DNA of 64,000 nt. Source: Chamaea fasciata (lineage: Eukaryota > Chordata > Aves > Passeriformes > Sylviidae). Shown here in pieces: positions 9,901 to 22,157 of this stretch. The stretch covers positions 88,275,637-88,339,636 of the forward strand of contig JARCOQ010000001.1 of NCBI GenBank assembly GCA_029207755.1. The letters are read 5' to 3'. Within the stretch, counting starts at the first letter, position 1; each line of letters starts with the position of its first letter. The notes below the pieces were generated by a model. The model was not told the DNA's origin and did no database searches. It saw only the letters and a program-made list of their open reading frames with translations. The translations under genes and the position numbers were made by a program.

Positions 9901-12900
9901 TTTGACTGTATTGTTGATAACTTAGAAAGTACCACTTAATACAATAATTAAGGACAGGACCTGGTGCTGAAGAAAAAAAAATGTAGCATGTAAAGAGCAG
10001 AGTTACATTTGCAGGTATCATATGCTGTCACTTCATCTGAGTGCTTTGAGTTTATTAGCTCTGGATTGTACCAATACTTTTTTTCTAATTCTAAATTTGA
10101 CATGTGCTACCTTGTTGACTTAAATTTGTGTTTTTGTATTCTTAGTACAGGTGCTTATTGCTTGACTTACCTCTGCAGCTAATAGTAGTAGGCTGGGTTC
10201 TGGGCTTAGAATGGAGAGAGACCCTTTGTTTTGGAGTAATCACTTGATTTATGACATGTTGTAGGCAATCATTATTCATCTGGCAAAACAAGCTTAGAGC
10301 TAGAGGAAAAGTGCTGAAGATAAAGGACTGAGGAGATACTCCATGTTTACTGAAGATGAGTGGCAGTAGGACAGCATATTGGTATATATATAGATAATAT
10401 TTGAAATGTTATCATTTATCTACTTGTGTAAGATGAAGCTGTTGATGGAGTGCAACTTCAAGTCTTGATAAGATGGAAGTGATATGATCGTTATTCTGAA
10501 CAATAACATGCTTTAAAAAGACTTTTCCTAATCTTTAATGTTGTGTATGCCTACACTGATATATGTATAATGTGTATCTGTAGTACATGAACATAATGTG
10601 TGCATGATATCTATCTGATATGTATGAATATCAAAGTTAACAAAGTACTCTAAAACTGGTGTGATTGGGCATTAATTACAAGGTATTTGAGCCTTGCAGC
10701 TTTTCTGATAGGAAGAAATTCCCCAGCTAAGGCAAACCAGAGGAAAGGAATATAAACACTATCTTAAATCTTCTTTTCAGTTTAAGCACTAATAATTTTA
10801 AACATAAAAACGGAATCTCAGTTGTTCTTATTAGAAGAGCTGTGACATCTTTGCAATATACTGAATGTCACTGTGCTTGTAAACTACTGGGCCTTCTCTA
10901 GTTCCTGTATTTCTCTGGGAACTGTGGAGTTTTGATACATGTGTGTTGTGTTTTGGTGATTTTAAGTAATTTGGATACACGAACAGTGAACTCTGAAATT
11001 TTCTTAGGGGCAAGCAAAGGAATTTGCAAGCATTTGGGTGGGGTTTTTTGTTTGGATTTTTGTTTGGGGGTTTTTTGTTTTGTTTTTGTTTTGGGGTTTT
11101 TAATTTTTTTTTTTATTTTATACTCTTCATGTCTCTTTAGGGATGCTCTTTGAGGGCATGACTAAATAATCTGAGGCTAGGTGAGTATTTGAAACTCTCT
11201 GACAGCTATAGGCAAATCATTACCTCCACAACAGCAAAGTACTCTGTGCAGCTCATGTTGTCAAAAGAGCCAGCTAATTAGAATAGCTGCACAAAGACAG
11301 AAATTGGACTGTGCTTTTTTTTTGTCAGGGTAGAAATACATAAATTTATGCTGCTTCAAGCATCAGTCAGTGTGTAGGACGTAAATAGCTGAGACACTTC
11401 AGTCTCACTTCCTCTTCCTTAGAGATACTGCAAGTCAATTCAGCAATCAAACTACTCAGTCATTTTTAACAAGTGAAGTCCTGACTATTTGTGTTCAGAG
11501 GTCCATATTCTCTTTCTCTGTTTTTTTGTGGCACCTCTCAGTTTTATTTCCAACCCATTCTTTTTGTGTTTCAGTGTTACTCTAACATACTGTTTTTGAG
11601 AGCCATCTCTCTTCATGATTCAGGGGTTAGATGATACTGAATTTTACGGAACATGAATAATTCTCTGCCCTCACCATATCAGGATAAGAGTATCTGCGTT
11701 GTCCTCTAGGTGAATGGAGCTTAAGGTCTCCTCTAATTTGCTTTGCTTGAAAGGTTGTCTCTCTCTCCTTACCTTGTTCCCTGCTAAACAACTTATTTGT
11801 TTGGCTTCATCACTCACCCAACGAGCAGAAGTAAATAAATGGCTGTGTTGAACTAGCAGGCATAGAAAGAGTAAATAAAGGAGGATAAGAAAGGATAACT
11901 TCTGGCCTTTCCTAGGGAAGGTGCTTGGGATGATTTGTCCTGTTTCAGCTCCTAAAACCTAGGTGATGTTTTAATGAAGAGAGGTCATAGTTTAACAAAG
12001 CTCCAGCTGCTTTTGTGTCAAACAAGGAATATTTCTGGATGTTCTCTAATTTCCTTTTCAATATGCCTGCTGCTTTCAAGGAGGAGGAGGAGAAAGTGTG
12101 TAGCAAAGAACTGAAGTTTATATTTCTTTAGCCAACAGAACATTTTGGTGCTGGTTCTATTCTTAAGCCTCCTGACCTAAATATAAAGTGGGGGGTGATG
12201 TTAATTTTCCTTGAGCCTTATTTGGAACATAAATAAGACCGAAGATAGTTGCTCACTGTGGAGCTATTTTGTTGTGTTAGAGTTTGTAAATATTTTTGGT
12301 TTCTTAGTTACAGGGGAGTAGTTAGCCTTCCCATAAGCTTTCATTTTCTTCTAAAAATATAGTCATCCTGGTGAGTTTTCCTAAGACTGGAAGTAATTTG
12401 TCTTTTCTACCTGATAAAGGTTGACAATGCCTACAAACACCAATTTCCTAAAAGGTGGTGTAGTGCCTAACAAATCCTGTAGAAATTATGGGGTATGACA
12501 ATGTCAGATTCCCACAGGCTTTCTTGGTCCAGATTGGTTAATAAACCCTGAGGTTTGTTTCCCTGTTGTCAAACTGTAGGTCTGGCAGGGCTGCTGTGTT
12601 CTCTATTGGTAGATCTTTGGTTATTCCTCTTGTTCATGAGCTTCCACTTGAATAATACAGTGGAAACACCCAAAGTGTGCTAGTAATGGACGAGGCCTGT
12701 TAGGACAGCAGGACAGGTTCCCCTCCCACAGATCAGTCAGTCAGTCTTTCTTAATTTCAGTGAGGGGGTGTGTGGAGTGACTACTTGACACTCCTGCCAC
12801 TGTTCTGTCACAGTAGCTTCTGGGAATGATGAGACATTCGTTTAGTGGAACAGTACCGTGCTCACTATCCGTTTGCCAAGATTTTTGAGACCCATTTTGG

Positions 12901-15900
12901 GGCCAGGAATGAAGGATCTCAGGAGAGCTGTTCTGAGCCACCCTCAGGATGTGGGCGCATTTATCCAGGCACTCAGGAGGAAAAGTTGCACCTTGAACTG
13001 TAGGTGAAGTATTAATTGGATGTAGATTTTCTGGCCACTTTCCTTGCTGCTCTCTTAAAAGAACTTTTTGGCTATCATGATTTAGAGGACTTGTACATCC
13101 TTGGGGAGACATAGTGTTGCCATTTATGCCTGTGTGAAAGGGGAAGGCTTGAGCTACTCCCAAAGTACTGCTAAATAAAAAACCCCCTTAAACTCTGTAT
13201 CTGTGCTATCTATATAGACATCCTGCTGACAGTGGACTTCCAGGGCTGTGGTTATTGTGTAGCAACTTTTTTTTCTCAGCATCTTTTCACAGTATGTTTT
13301 GTGCTGCTCAGTATTTTTTAAGGTAGCTGATTGGGTTATTTTTTTTTCTCAGATAGTTGATATGAGTCAAGCTACATTAATACAGGCTTGCCTCATAAGC
13401 AGTAAGTATCTTGCTTTTGTAAGGAGGCTGGACTTTTTTGTTTTGTTCTATTTTTGAGAGGGAACTGCAGCAAAAACTGAATTAATGACAGTGTCATGGG
13501 ATTATGGAAAATGTACCTGAATTTGCTAAATTCTGTAATGATACGTACCTCCTGTACTTGATTTTAACATTTTTTTTCTTTTATTTACTCACCCTTTTGA
13601 TTTATAGAATGTTTTTAGAAAGTGAGAAAGGTTCTTGAGTTATTGTATAACGCAGCTCCACTGATGGGTTCCAGCTCTTTTCTTTGAAGGTGCTCATCAT
13701 GTCTGCCATTCTTCAAAGAAATGTTTGTGCTCCCAACATTCTCATGATCTGATGCCCTTTTTAGTAATTTAAATAATAGTCACTACCTTTCTCTGAAGTT
13801 TTGTACTAAGCTATTAGAAGCAAGGAGTTAGATGTGTTAAAATTATAGTGTTTTTATTTGCATCTTTGAAGCTAATTAGATAGAACACTCTGTTACAGCT
13901 CCTGGGTGTAGATAAGCTAAAGTCTTTAATCTCAGTTTTCCCATCTGATGTTACCTGATGCTGTCTCTTATTTGTGGGGGTGAGGGGCTGGGAAACAACA
14001 AAAGATCCACACCCACCCCAAAATAAAATTCACAACCCAGACAAACCCCAGACCAGTTCTTGACTTTTTCCTCCTTCAGTCTTTGTGTCAGAGGGTATTT
14101 CATTCTGCAGAAGCAGTTACAATGCCTACTTAGAAATTGAAATCAACACTATTTAAAGAAGCCATTAAAGGAATTATGGCTACTTGTAAAAATATATCTG
14201 AATTGAGATTTTTGCCAGAATCTTTTTTATAATTTTTAACATAATACAGCTAATCCTTTATTAGGATTAGGAGAATGCTGAAATGAGGAAAGAGTCTTGA
14301 GCATGTGCTGATAGTGTCACATGTATCACTTTCAAGATGGAAATCAGTTTTGCTTTTCTCTTACTGTTGGTTGTTTGCAATGCTTTAAAGTTTCTTACTC
14401 ATGACGTTCTTACCTAAAAAATATTAACCCTTTATTTGACTGCTTTCTTTCAGAGATGTGGTACTGGGTTTTCCTCTGGGCGCTCTTCTCCTCTCTCTTT
14501 GTCCATGGTGCTGTGGGAGTATTAATGTTTGTGATGCTGCAGAGGCATAGGCAAGGGAGACTGATCTCTGTCATTGTGGTCAGCATTGGATTTCTGGGTT
14601 CTATAACTGGAGCAATGATAACCAGTAAGTCTGCCTTTGTTCTTGTTTGGGTGGGTTTATTTGTTGTTTTGGGTTTTTTAAATTTCTTCTTTTACATCTA
14701 ACTTAAAATAAAAAAAAAAAAAAAGAAAAAACAACCAAAACAAAACTGCTTTTCTTAGTTAATTGTTAATTATTCATTAAGGATTTTGCAATAGTTATAG
14801 AGTGAGTCCCCCCCCCCCCCCAAAAAAAAAAAAAAATTAAGCTTTGCTTTTGTTCTAGGTGAAATGCTGTTTGGAAAGGGCATCTGTTACAGAGTTTCTT
14901 ATGGTATTAACAGAATGGCTACCACTTAGGATACTTTTTTTATTTCTTGACATTGTATCCTCAGATAGATGCAACCATTTTTTCTGTTAAAGCCCAAAGG
15001 TTCACAGAGCTGTCCTTAAAAACCACACTCATGTTTAAAACGTTGCAGAAAGTAGGAGTGTATTATGTAGTAAAGTGTGGAAGGGTTACACCTGACCAAA
15101 TATGACACAAGTGGTGTTGCCAAGAATGTTTTGAGGAAATGCTGCTCATCTCTCTTCATCTAGAGTGACTGGTATCAGATGCTGCTTATCCATCTTTCCC
15201 AAGAAATTCCATTATCTATGTCAGCATTGAAATATGGGCCATAAAACCTGTAGGAGACTTTATTCATTCTTTGGTTTTATCATATCCAGCTCTGTTTATC
15301 AAACTTATAAATAGACTATGGTAGCTTTCCCAAGTGAGTAGGAACATGCTGAATTTTCTGTTGGGGGGGGGGGGGGAATAGTGAATGTTATTTTTTTGGG
15401 AAATTTTTTCAATGTTATTTTTTTGCTTGTCTGGAACAGTGCTGGTAAGGAGTTCTCAGCATTAAAATCCATGTATTGAATGGTGCCTATGTTAACTGAG
15501 CAGTAGTTTCTGCCCGAAGTATTCAGTGTTGCAGAAAAGATTGCCTAACTTGAAAGGTCTCTGAGGGTAAAAAACCATAAATCTAGCAACTACCATATAG
15601 TCTGAAGGCAAAACTTCCCACCTTTCATTTTGGTTTCCCTGTGTTCTGCCCAAGTTATCAGAATAGTGGTATTACTATCAGCTTTGGCCCCATTCTTAGA
15701 GGATTTGTGACAGATTATTTCTTAATTGCTCCTGAAAGACCTTCCTGACTATTGTTTTTCAAGGTTAAATAAAAATGCAAATGTCATGAGAAGTTTCACT
15801 AAGACTTCCCTCAAAAGGTTTTTTCAATTGCTACGGATTTCTCAGCTTAGGATTTCCACCATTTAACAGAGTATAGATCAGTATAACTACTTTTCGTTGG

Positions 15901-17495
15901 GTTTTGGAGGGAGAAGGTTGGTCTTTTGGGTGTTTTTGCTAAGATAAGTTGGAACTAGTTGAGTGCCTTGTGTTAGATGTTATGCTGATTTTGTTTTAGG
16001 ATTAAAATGGTAGTGGCCTGTTACAAGGTCAGCCATGCATGAGCATTTCTGAAGAACTGAAGTTAAGAAATGTGGCATTGAAAGATCCAAGCAGAGCACT
16101 TTCACAGCTTTCTGTGGGTGGGGAGGTTTCAGGATCAGCGTCTCTCAAATGAAATTACTTTGTCTTTTATCTTTGCATAAGAAGAGGAGCAACACAGTTA
16201 TATTTTTGGCATCCAGTTTTGCAGGTCAAAACATATAGCACGTAAGCAGTCCTGCTTGTGTGCATATTCATCTGAGAACTTCTCTAAGCTTAGACTGTAG
16301 ACTTGTTATGCTGTTCCCAAAGGTTTTGCGCAGAGCATTGCAACTTGCTTAGGCAAGGACTTTTATCTTGAAGTATTTTTTGTTTCTGACCAGAACTCAG
16401 TTGTTTCATACTGAAAGAAATTCTGTGGGGAGCTTTTGAAGGCAAATTATGATGATCAAATATTAAAGAGGATTTTTAATAGCCATTGTGTTGCAAACTG
16501 GGAGATGCAAGTTGAAATATCAACTATTTGAATATGCCTGGTCCAGTGCTTAAGAAATTGAAAAAACAAACTGACTTCAGTTTCCACTTTGTATTTCCAG
16601 TCTTCTGCACTGTTTGTGTAGGAGAATGAAGGCAGTATAGACTACTGCACAATGTAAGTTTGATTTTGCTCAGGGAGATCTTTCAAACTTTCTGATGATC
16701 TGGGACCTTTTTACCAGAATAATGAAAAGCAGGAGGCTCCTCCATTTCTAAGCTTTGAAAAAATAATGGAAATTAGGGATTATTAGAAAAGGTATTGAAA
16801 AATTACTAACAGCAGGTGATACAGTAAAAAAGAAAAACCCAACAAAAAAACTAAACCAAAACCCAGCAAAATAAACAAACAAACCCACAAAACAACAACC
16901 AAAAAAAGTACCACAAAGCCAAACAAGAATATATAAATACCAGGCAGCTTAAGGCAAGGACTTTAGTTGTATTTGAACCAGAAGTGTCTGTCCTTCCTTC
17001 TCTTCCACAGCACACTCCTTTTTGGTGACATATTCTCATTTCCCTCGTTGGCAGCCTATTGTACATACTTTTGGCTCTATACCAGCTCTGCTGGGTTATG
17101 CATTACAGGTTGTACTGCACACTGGTATTTGTGTAATGATACATAATTAGCAAACCTCCAAATTTTTATTGTTTTATTCTGGATACTTCCCAGAATATTT
17201 CAGTGTTTTCTCGAAGCCCAGAATTTCTGTTATTGATCTAGTAGTGACAATTATGGTATACATTTTTGGCCAGTTTGAATTCACTTTGACAGTTCAATCT
17301 GAAAAGTAATTTTAATGTCAGTAGTGGGCTCAGTCTAAAGGATGTCTTTCAGTTTTTGACAGTAGCTAGTCAAGGAACAAATGGAAAAGCTTATGAAAGG
17401 TAGCAGAGTGAAATACCATAAGGCTAGCCTTCTGGTGAGATATTTTGCCTTGAATATTTCAGACAAAATATACTTGCAGAATATGATGTTTTCTT

Positions 17496-17530
<35 letters not shown>

Positions 17531-18437
17531 AAAAAAACCACCTCAAAAAAACAAAACAAGAATAAAAATAAATTAACCCGGAAATTGCCTAACAGTATGA
17601 TTAATAGAGTTTGTAGGTACTGTTATAGCCACAGTCATTAGTAAATTCTACTCTTCCTAAAGTTATTGTAAAACTGAGGTGTTCATTTTTGAAGGTGTCA
17701 GACGATTCAGATGCTGATTGTACTTTCAGGAAATCTGTTGGGACTCAATGTATTTCTGTGTCACTAATGGATTTTTGATCACTCCAGCAGACTATTCCTG
17801 TTAGTTACTGTGCAAAACCGAAAAAAAAATCCCATTTTTTTAGCTCTTGCCTATTCTTTTAAAAAATTGTGATGACTTTTCAGTTCCCTCCGAGCCTGAA
17901 AAAGCCTCTGTGATCTCTGAAGGCATTTAATTATGACTAGATAGCATCTGAGACAATGCATACTGAAGATGTACAATTAAGTTTTGGGTTTGGTTAGGGT
18001 TGATCCTGGCCTCTTGATATTATATTTCAAATGTGAATTGGCACACAATGTAAAAGAAAAATGATCTGTTGAGTTTATTGGGGGTTTTTTTGATGTGCTG
18101 TAGCTCAAAATCTAATTGTATTGGTTAGAAATTTCCTCTCATACACATTTATGGAAAACACTGCAGTACTTTGACCTTTTTCATGTTTTGCTGGATTTGC
18201 TAAACAATTGTTAACAATTCAGTAGTTTAAGTCAAAATGAACTCATGTAGTGTGACCAGTTTATTCAGCTGAAATATTAAATGAAGCTGGTAAATGTGTG
18301 TTTTGTTGACACTAGCTTTATTGTTCTTGTCTTCTCCCTGCCTATACAAACACCATTAAACCACTCTTCAGATTTGGTCGATTTTTAGAGGATTGTCTTG
18401 CTACCTTTTCAAACTGGGAAAAGTAAAAAGCCAAAAA

Positions 18438-18468
<31 letters not shown>

Positions 18469-18881
18469 GAAAAATTGAAGATGCGTACAGGGAAACAAGA
18501 AGATTCAATTTTCTTAAGTCAAACTGGTGATGGAAAAGTTGATCTGGTTCAGTTGGGAAAATCATTCCTGAAGGTTATATATAGCTATAAAAATAAAAGC
18601 AAGGCTGGTAATTGTGTAATGCCATGAAGTAATACAGTGTTTGGTAATGTTCTATAAATAGCTGACGCATAGACAGAGTAGATAATTTGTCACATATTTC
18701 AACCTTGGCTTTTTCTGTGGTTTGATCATTGTTTTCCTTTTGATTCTTAGGTGCTGCAGTAGCTGGAATTTACAGAGTAGCAGGAAAGAATATGGCTCCC
18801 CTAGAAGCTCTTGTCTTTGGCGTTGGACAGACAGTTCTGACATTAATTATCTCATTTTCAAGAATTCTTGCAACGCTTTGA
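6806..18881 (+). CDS. TMEM170B: TMEM170B, transmembrane protein 170B; join(6806..6902,14454..14624,18751..18881)
   Basis: Three exons join in frame to 132 residues, the same length as human TMEM170B, and the sequence is nearly identical to it as I remember it (for example MINLSVQQVLSLWAHGTVLR at residues 10-29). It belongs to the TMEM170 family of small multi-pass membrane proteins. The polar N-terminus (1-33) carries an N-L-S sequon at N12. Hydrophobic segments lie at about 35-61, 69-96 and 107-129, separated by a basic loop (QRHRQGR, 62-68) and a second loop (YRVAGKNMAP, 97-106). The paralogue TMEM170A has been linked to ER-sheet and nuclear-envelope shape, and TMEM170B has been reported to restrain Wnt/beta-catenin signalling in breast cancer cells; neither role is visible in the sequence. 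The start at 6806 has a good context (GCACC before ATG) and gives the family N-terminus. The introns are 7551 and 4126 bp with GT-AG ends. No frameshift or premature stop is seen. Confidence 0.97.
8606..8639. repeat. Perfect 13-bp inverted repeat (hairpin) in TMEM170B intron 1
   Basis: CTGTTGACAGCCC (8606-8618) and its exact reverse complement (8627-8639) are separated by 8 bp. The stem is too short for a typical pre-miRNA. Confidence 0.85.
11036..11125. repeat. G/T-rich low-complexity tract
   Basis: Runs of G3-5 alternating with T2-8 in TMEM170B intron 1. The same type recurs at 27815-27960 and, as A/C on this strand, at 16830-16915, 35395-35450 and 45408-45445. Confidence 0.8.
14454..14624 (+). 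CDS. TMEM170B: TMEM170B coding exon 2
   Basis: The acceptor is a pyrimidine tract ending CTTTCTTTCAG at 14453. The exon begins with AG, completing Glu33, and ends with the first base of the Ser90 codon just before the donor GTAAGT at 14625. It encodes M34 to T89, that is, the first two membrane segments and the short basic loop QRHRQGR between them. Without splicing, the frame stays open for another 24 codons into the intron and adds a hydrophobic tail (see findings). Confidence 0.97.
14808..14836. repeat. C-run joined to A-run
   Basis: 14 C residues followed by about 15 A residues in TMEM170B intron 2. Confidence 0.95.
15363..15376. repeat. G homopolymer
   Basis: 14 consecutive G residues in TMEM170B intron 2. 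Confidence 0.95.
16830..16915. repeat. A/C-rich low-complexity tract
   Basis: Repeated CAAA/AAACCC units in intron 2, the complement of the G/T tracts elsewhere in the window. Confidence 0.75.
17496..17530. repeat. AAC trinucleotide microsatellite
   Basis: About 11 AAC units, followed by a short A-run, in TMEM170B intron 2. Confidence 0.95.
18441..18468. repeat. A homopolymer
   Basis: 28 consecutive A residues, about 280 bp before TMEM170B exon 3. Confidence 0.95.
18751..18881 (+). CDS. TMEM170B: TMEM170B coding exon 3 and stop
   Basis: The acceptor is TTTTGATTCTTAG, ending at 18750. The exon begins GT, completing Ser90, and encodes the last 42 residues (AAVAGIYRVAGKNMAPLEAL and onward), ending in S-R-I-L-A-T-L with TGA at 18879-18881. 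It holds the third membrane helix. The stop codon is at the family position. The sequence after it becomes AT-rich with no extension of the frame. Confidence 0.97.
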
Positions 18882-19716
18882 AACTTATGTAGAAAGGGGG
18901 GAGAGAAACGTCTTTAACCTGGAGAAGAAGCTTCCTGAAAGTGGATTCGTCAGCTTATGAACTCGAATTCTAGTGCGAGAGGAAGGAAGCTATGTGGAAA
19001 GTGCACTACAAATCTCGAGGCTCAGTCAAATGAGCAGGCTGTCCTCTAGCGTTGGAACTGCTGCACTCCTGCACTGCGCCTTAACGTGCCTCCGACACGG
19101 GCCAGAGGGGATCCCTGTGTGCCCAGCAGACACGGAGCACCTCCAGCAGCTGCCAGGCAGGGCCATGATGGTGATGGGATCACTGTCCTTGACACCTTGG
19201 AATCAAACAGAGAGAGGCTGTCCTGAAAAGTTGCCAAACTTGGAGTTTAGTACTGAGCGGGTGGCTGGGTAAGCTCTGGAATGTAAAAGAATTCTGTGAA
19301 TGTGCACAATTCTCCTTGAATTCAGGTGAAATAGAAAGTTAACTGAATTTGTGTATTAGAAGGATCTCTCTGAATGCTGAATATTCTTGTTCAGCATTCA
19401 AAACAACTGTTAGATCTGTTTCCAAATGTAGATTAATTTTGTTGGGGCTTAAGAGCCACAGCTTTAACAACCCTGATATAATTAGCACGATGTGAAGAAT
19501 GGCTCATGGCAGTTTTCTTCTTTGGCACATTTCTTTGTGATTTTAGCCTGTCAAAAATCAGGAGTTTAAGGAGACTGGATGAAGGTTACTTAGTACAAGC
19601 TGTTGTGTATGCACAAACAAATCTTAAACTGATGTTTTCCTTAGAATTACTTTGTCTTAGACACACAGATGGTTACCAGCCCTTCTGCAAACCTCAGAAA
19701 AAGGGTACACATTGCA

Positions 19717-19722
19717 AATAAA
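19717..19722 (+). terminator. TMEM170B: Candidate proximal polyadenylation signal of TMEM170B (AATAAA)
   Basis: First canonical hexamer after the stop codon, 836 bp downstream, in GCAAATAAACTC. A second hexamer at 19885-19890 could serve the same short isoform. Confidence 0.3.
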
Positions 19723-21671
19723 CTCCCTATATTTAATTAAGCACTGGTAGGACCCTTAGCCCCAGATGGATTCTGTAAGGAACACACAAATATAAAAAAC
19801 TCTCAGAGAATACACCTATGAGGAAAATGGAGAAGGGTAACAATATGATATGTTGGTTTTCTAAGGAACAAAAATATCAAGTGTAATAAAATAATTACCA
19901 TACTCCAAAAATTTGTTAAGTGGGGCAGCACTAATGTATTTACTACCTTGTTTCTGAACACTTTGTATCTTTGGAAAGATTAGGATACCTGGAACTTTCG
20001 AATGCTTAGCTTTCAGTAGTTTGTGCTTTTCTGGTTTAAAAGGGACTGAGTGGTGTTGTGCATGTGAAATGTCATAAATGTGAGTGTTTGGAGTAAAGAG
20101 AAATTTTAAGTATAATGACTAATTATTTATGATATACAAAATTTAAAGGGCCTAAAGTTCTGTGTAGAATAAGGAATCTTTTACATCTTTTCTCAACTAA
20201 ATGCTTTTCAGCAGTAGTCTCTTAATGATGATGGGGAATAAATCACTCAAAGGTTTTGCTGTTATGATGTCAAAAAGACTTTCAGGACTGTCACAAACAC
20301 TGGCACCTACTGCACACCTAAAAGAAAATGTTTAATACAACTTGCAATCCAGTCATTGCTTAGTACTTCAAAATAAAATGAATTAACTTGTCTGCCTTCA
20401 TCTTATTCCACATACACTTTTGTAAAGTTCTAGGAATGCTAGTATTATTTGTTTTCTTTAAAAGCATCAAAGTCTTGTTTGGAAAGCATCCAACATTATG
20501 GGCTTTGCAGGGAACAAGTTAAAAGACAGGTTTATAAACATTTTCAGTGTTATTTTTACTTTTAATTGCTTTAAAAATGTGGCTGGGTACATATCCTCTC
20601 ACTGTTTTTTAATGTCTTCAAAAACTTTTTTGTTATTTTTTTTTTGTCTTTTGTCTTTTACTTTCTGCTTATGCTTTTTGGCACACAACCATTGCACTTT
20701 AGTAGACAATGAAATTATGACATCTGTAACAAGCAATTGAAACTTCTCCCCATTGTCTTAAATATGAGAAAACTGGTTTCAGGTATTTAAGTCAAATTGA
20801 ATAATAAAGTAATTGAAGATATTTCTCCTAATGTGCCTTGTTACATATACGTTTAAGGGAGAGAATTTGTCACGTCTTCATTCTTGTTCTATTGTTTCTA
20901 ATTAATTTGGTTTCTTGATGCGGTGTCTTGTTCAACAGACTTTAAAACATTTTATTTGACAATGTAGAAATTCTTGTCTGGATCAAAACCAACTGTATCA
21001 TGAAGCACTGTGTTCGGTAATTTAGATTGCCTTTATCTCACACTGAAACTTATTCACAGGTTCCAGATTTCCCTGAACATCTCAATTCTTATTTTTTTAT
21101 AGGAGGCTATTACGCTGCCACTGGTCAATGGCTTGCTGACTTTCACTAAGTTACACTACAGCAGGCTGCTGCTAACTGATGAGATACATATGCTTGTATT
21201 GATGAACTTCATTTTAATTACTGTGCCAGTGAAATCATTGCCATTGTAACTTTCCCCCTTGGACAAGGAGGCATCTGTGCAGGTTTTAAGCTACCTTTCT
21301 CCAAGTAATTTTTGTTGCATAAGTTGTTGTATTCACTTTTAAAATGTTGTCATGTGCTTAGTTGTTTTTGCATTATATGGCATTATTGCCTGGCAACAAG
21401 GGACAGGCAGATAATATAATGCTTAAGTGGCCTAACAGGGACAAGGCTTTATTTGACAAAGGTTTGTTTTCAGCTCTTTCTTGTGAGGAGTTTATAATGA
21501 TAAAAAGTTTGTCTGTGAAGTATTCTTTGATCACAGCAGGAACGTACTGCTTAATAATTACAGCAGTGAAAGAAAGTGTAAGTGGCCTTATGTCTGTAAA
21601 ACTTGGAACTTTCATTCCATTTCCCCAGGAATGACATTGTTAAGCATAAGGTGCTTTAGTCAATGTGAGTG

Positions 21672-21672
21672 A

Positions 21673-21742
<70 letters not shown>
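21672..21742. repeat. TG then TA dinucleotide microsatellite
   Basis: A short TG array passes into about 31 TA units, then two GGAT units. It lies in the candidate TMEM170B 3' UTR. Confidence 0.97.
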
Positions 21743-21744
<2 letters not shown>

Positions 21745-22157
21745 ATGGATAGTGGCTTTGTGGAGTGTGTTTTATAGCTGACACATGCTAACAACTGAAA
21801 TAGCTTTTCCAAGAAAAATAAAATTACTTTAGATAGCCTCCCCTCCCCCTGCCCCTCTTAATTAAGCTACAAAGATATCTTGTGTGTGAATGGCACTGAT
21901 GGTACCCTAGTTCCCCTTGGACAATGCAGTGTTGTCCACACAGGATATTTTAGCACTATCTTCAATCAGCTCTGCCTGTCTCTGCATTGTATCACTGGGC
22001 ACATTCTGCATTGTGCAGAACAAATAATGCATCAACACAGTTTAATATTTGAAAGAAGGGGGAGTACTGAATATATTATTTAATGTAGAAAAGCTACTGT
22101 TCTTTTAGAAGCTGCTGCTATCAAAGATTTAAACATTCCACAAACTTTCAATTTGTC

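Larger units (their letters stand above)
6903..14453 (+). other. TMEM170B: TMEM170B intron 1
   Basis: 7551 bp between donor GTAACG and acceptor CTTTCTTTCAG. The first part (to about 7350) has a TG/GTGTG-rich stretch. A perfect 13-bp inverted repeat lies at 8606-8639, a G/T-rich low-complexity tract at about 11036-11125, and a 140-codon antisense ORF (12741-13163) without recognisable homology. No other exon or transposon is recognised. Confidence 0.9.
14625..18750 (+). other. TMEM170B: TMEM170B intron 2
   Basis: 4126 bp between GTAAGT and TGATTCTTAG. It holds a C-run/A-run at 14808-14836, a G-run at 15363-15376, an A/C-rich tract around 16830-16915, an AAC trinucleotide array at 17496-17530 and a long A-run at 18441-18468. 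No coding potential is recognised. Confidence 0.9.

Noticed and set aside
12741..13163. 140-codon minus-strand ORF in TMEM170B intron 1
   Set aside because: No domain or relative recognised and no splice or promoter signal; kept only as a note within the intron entry.
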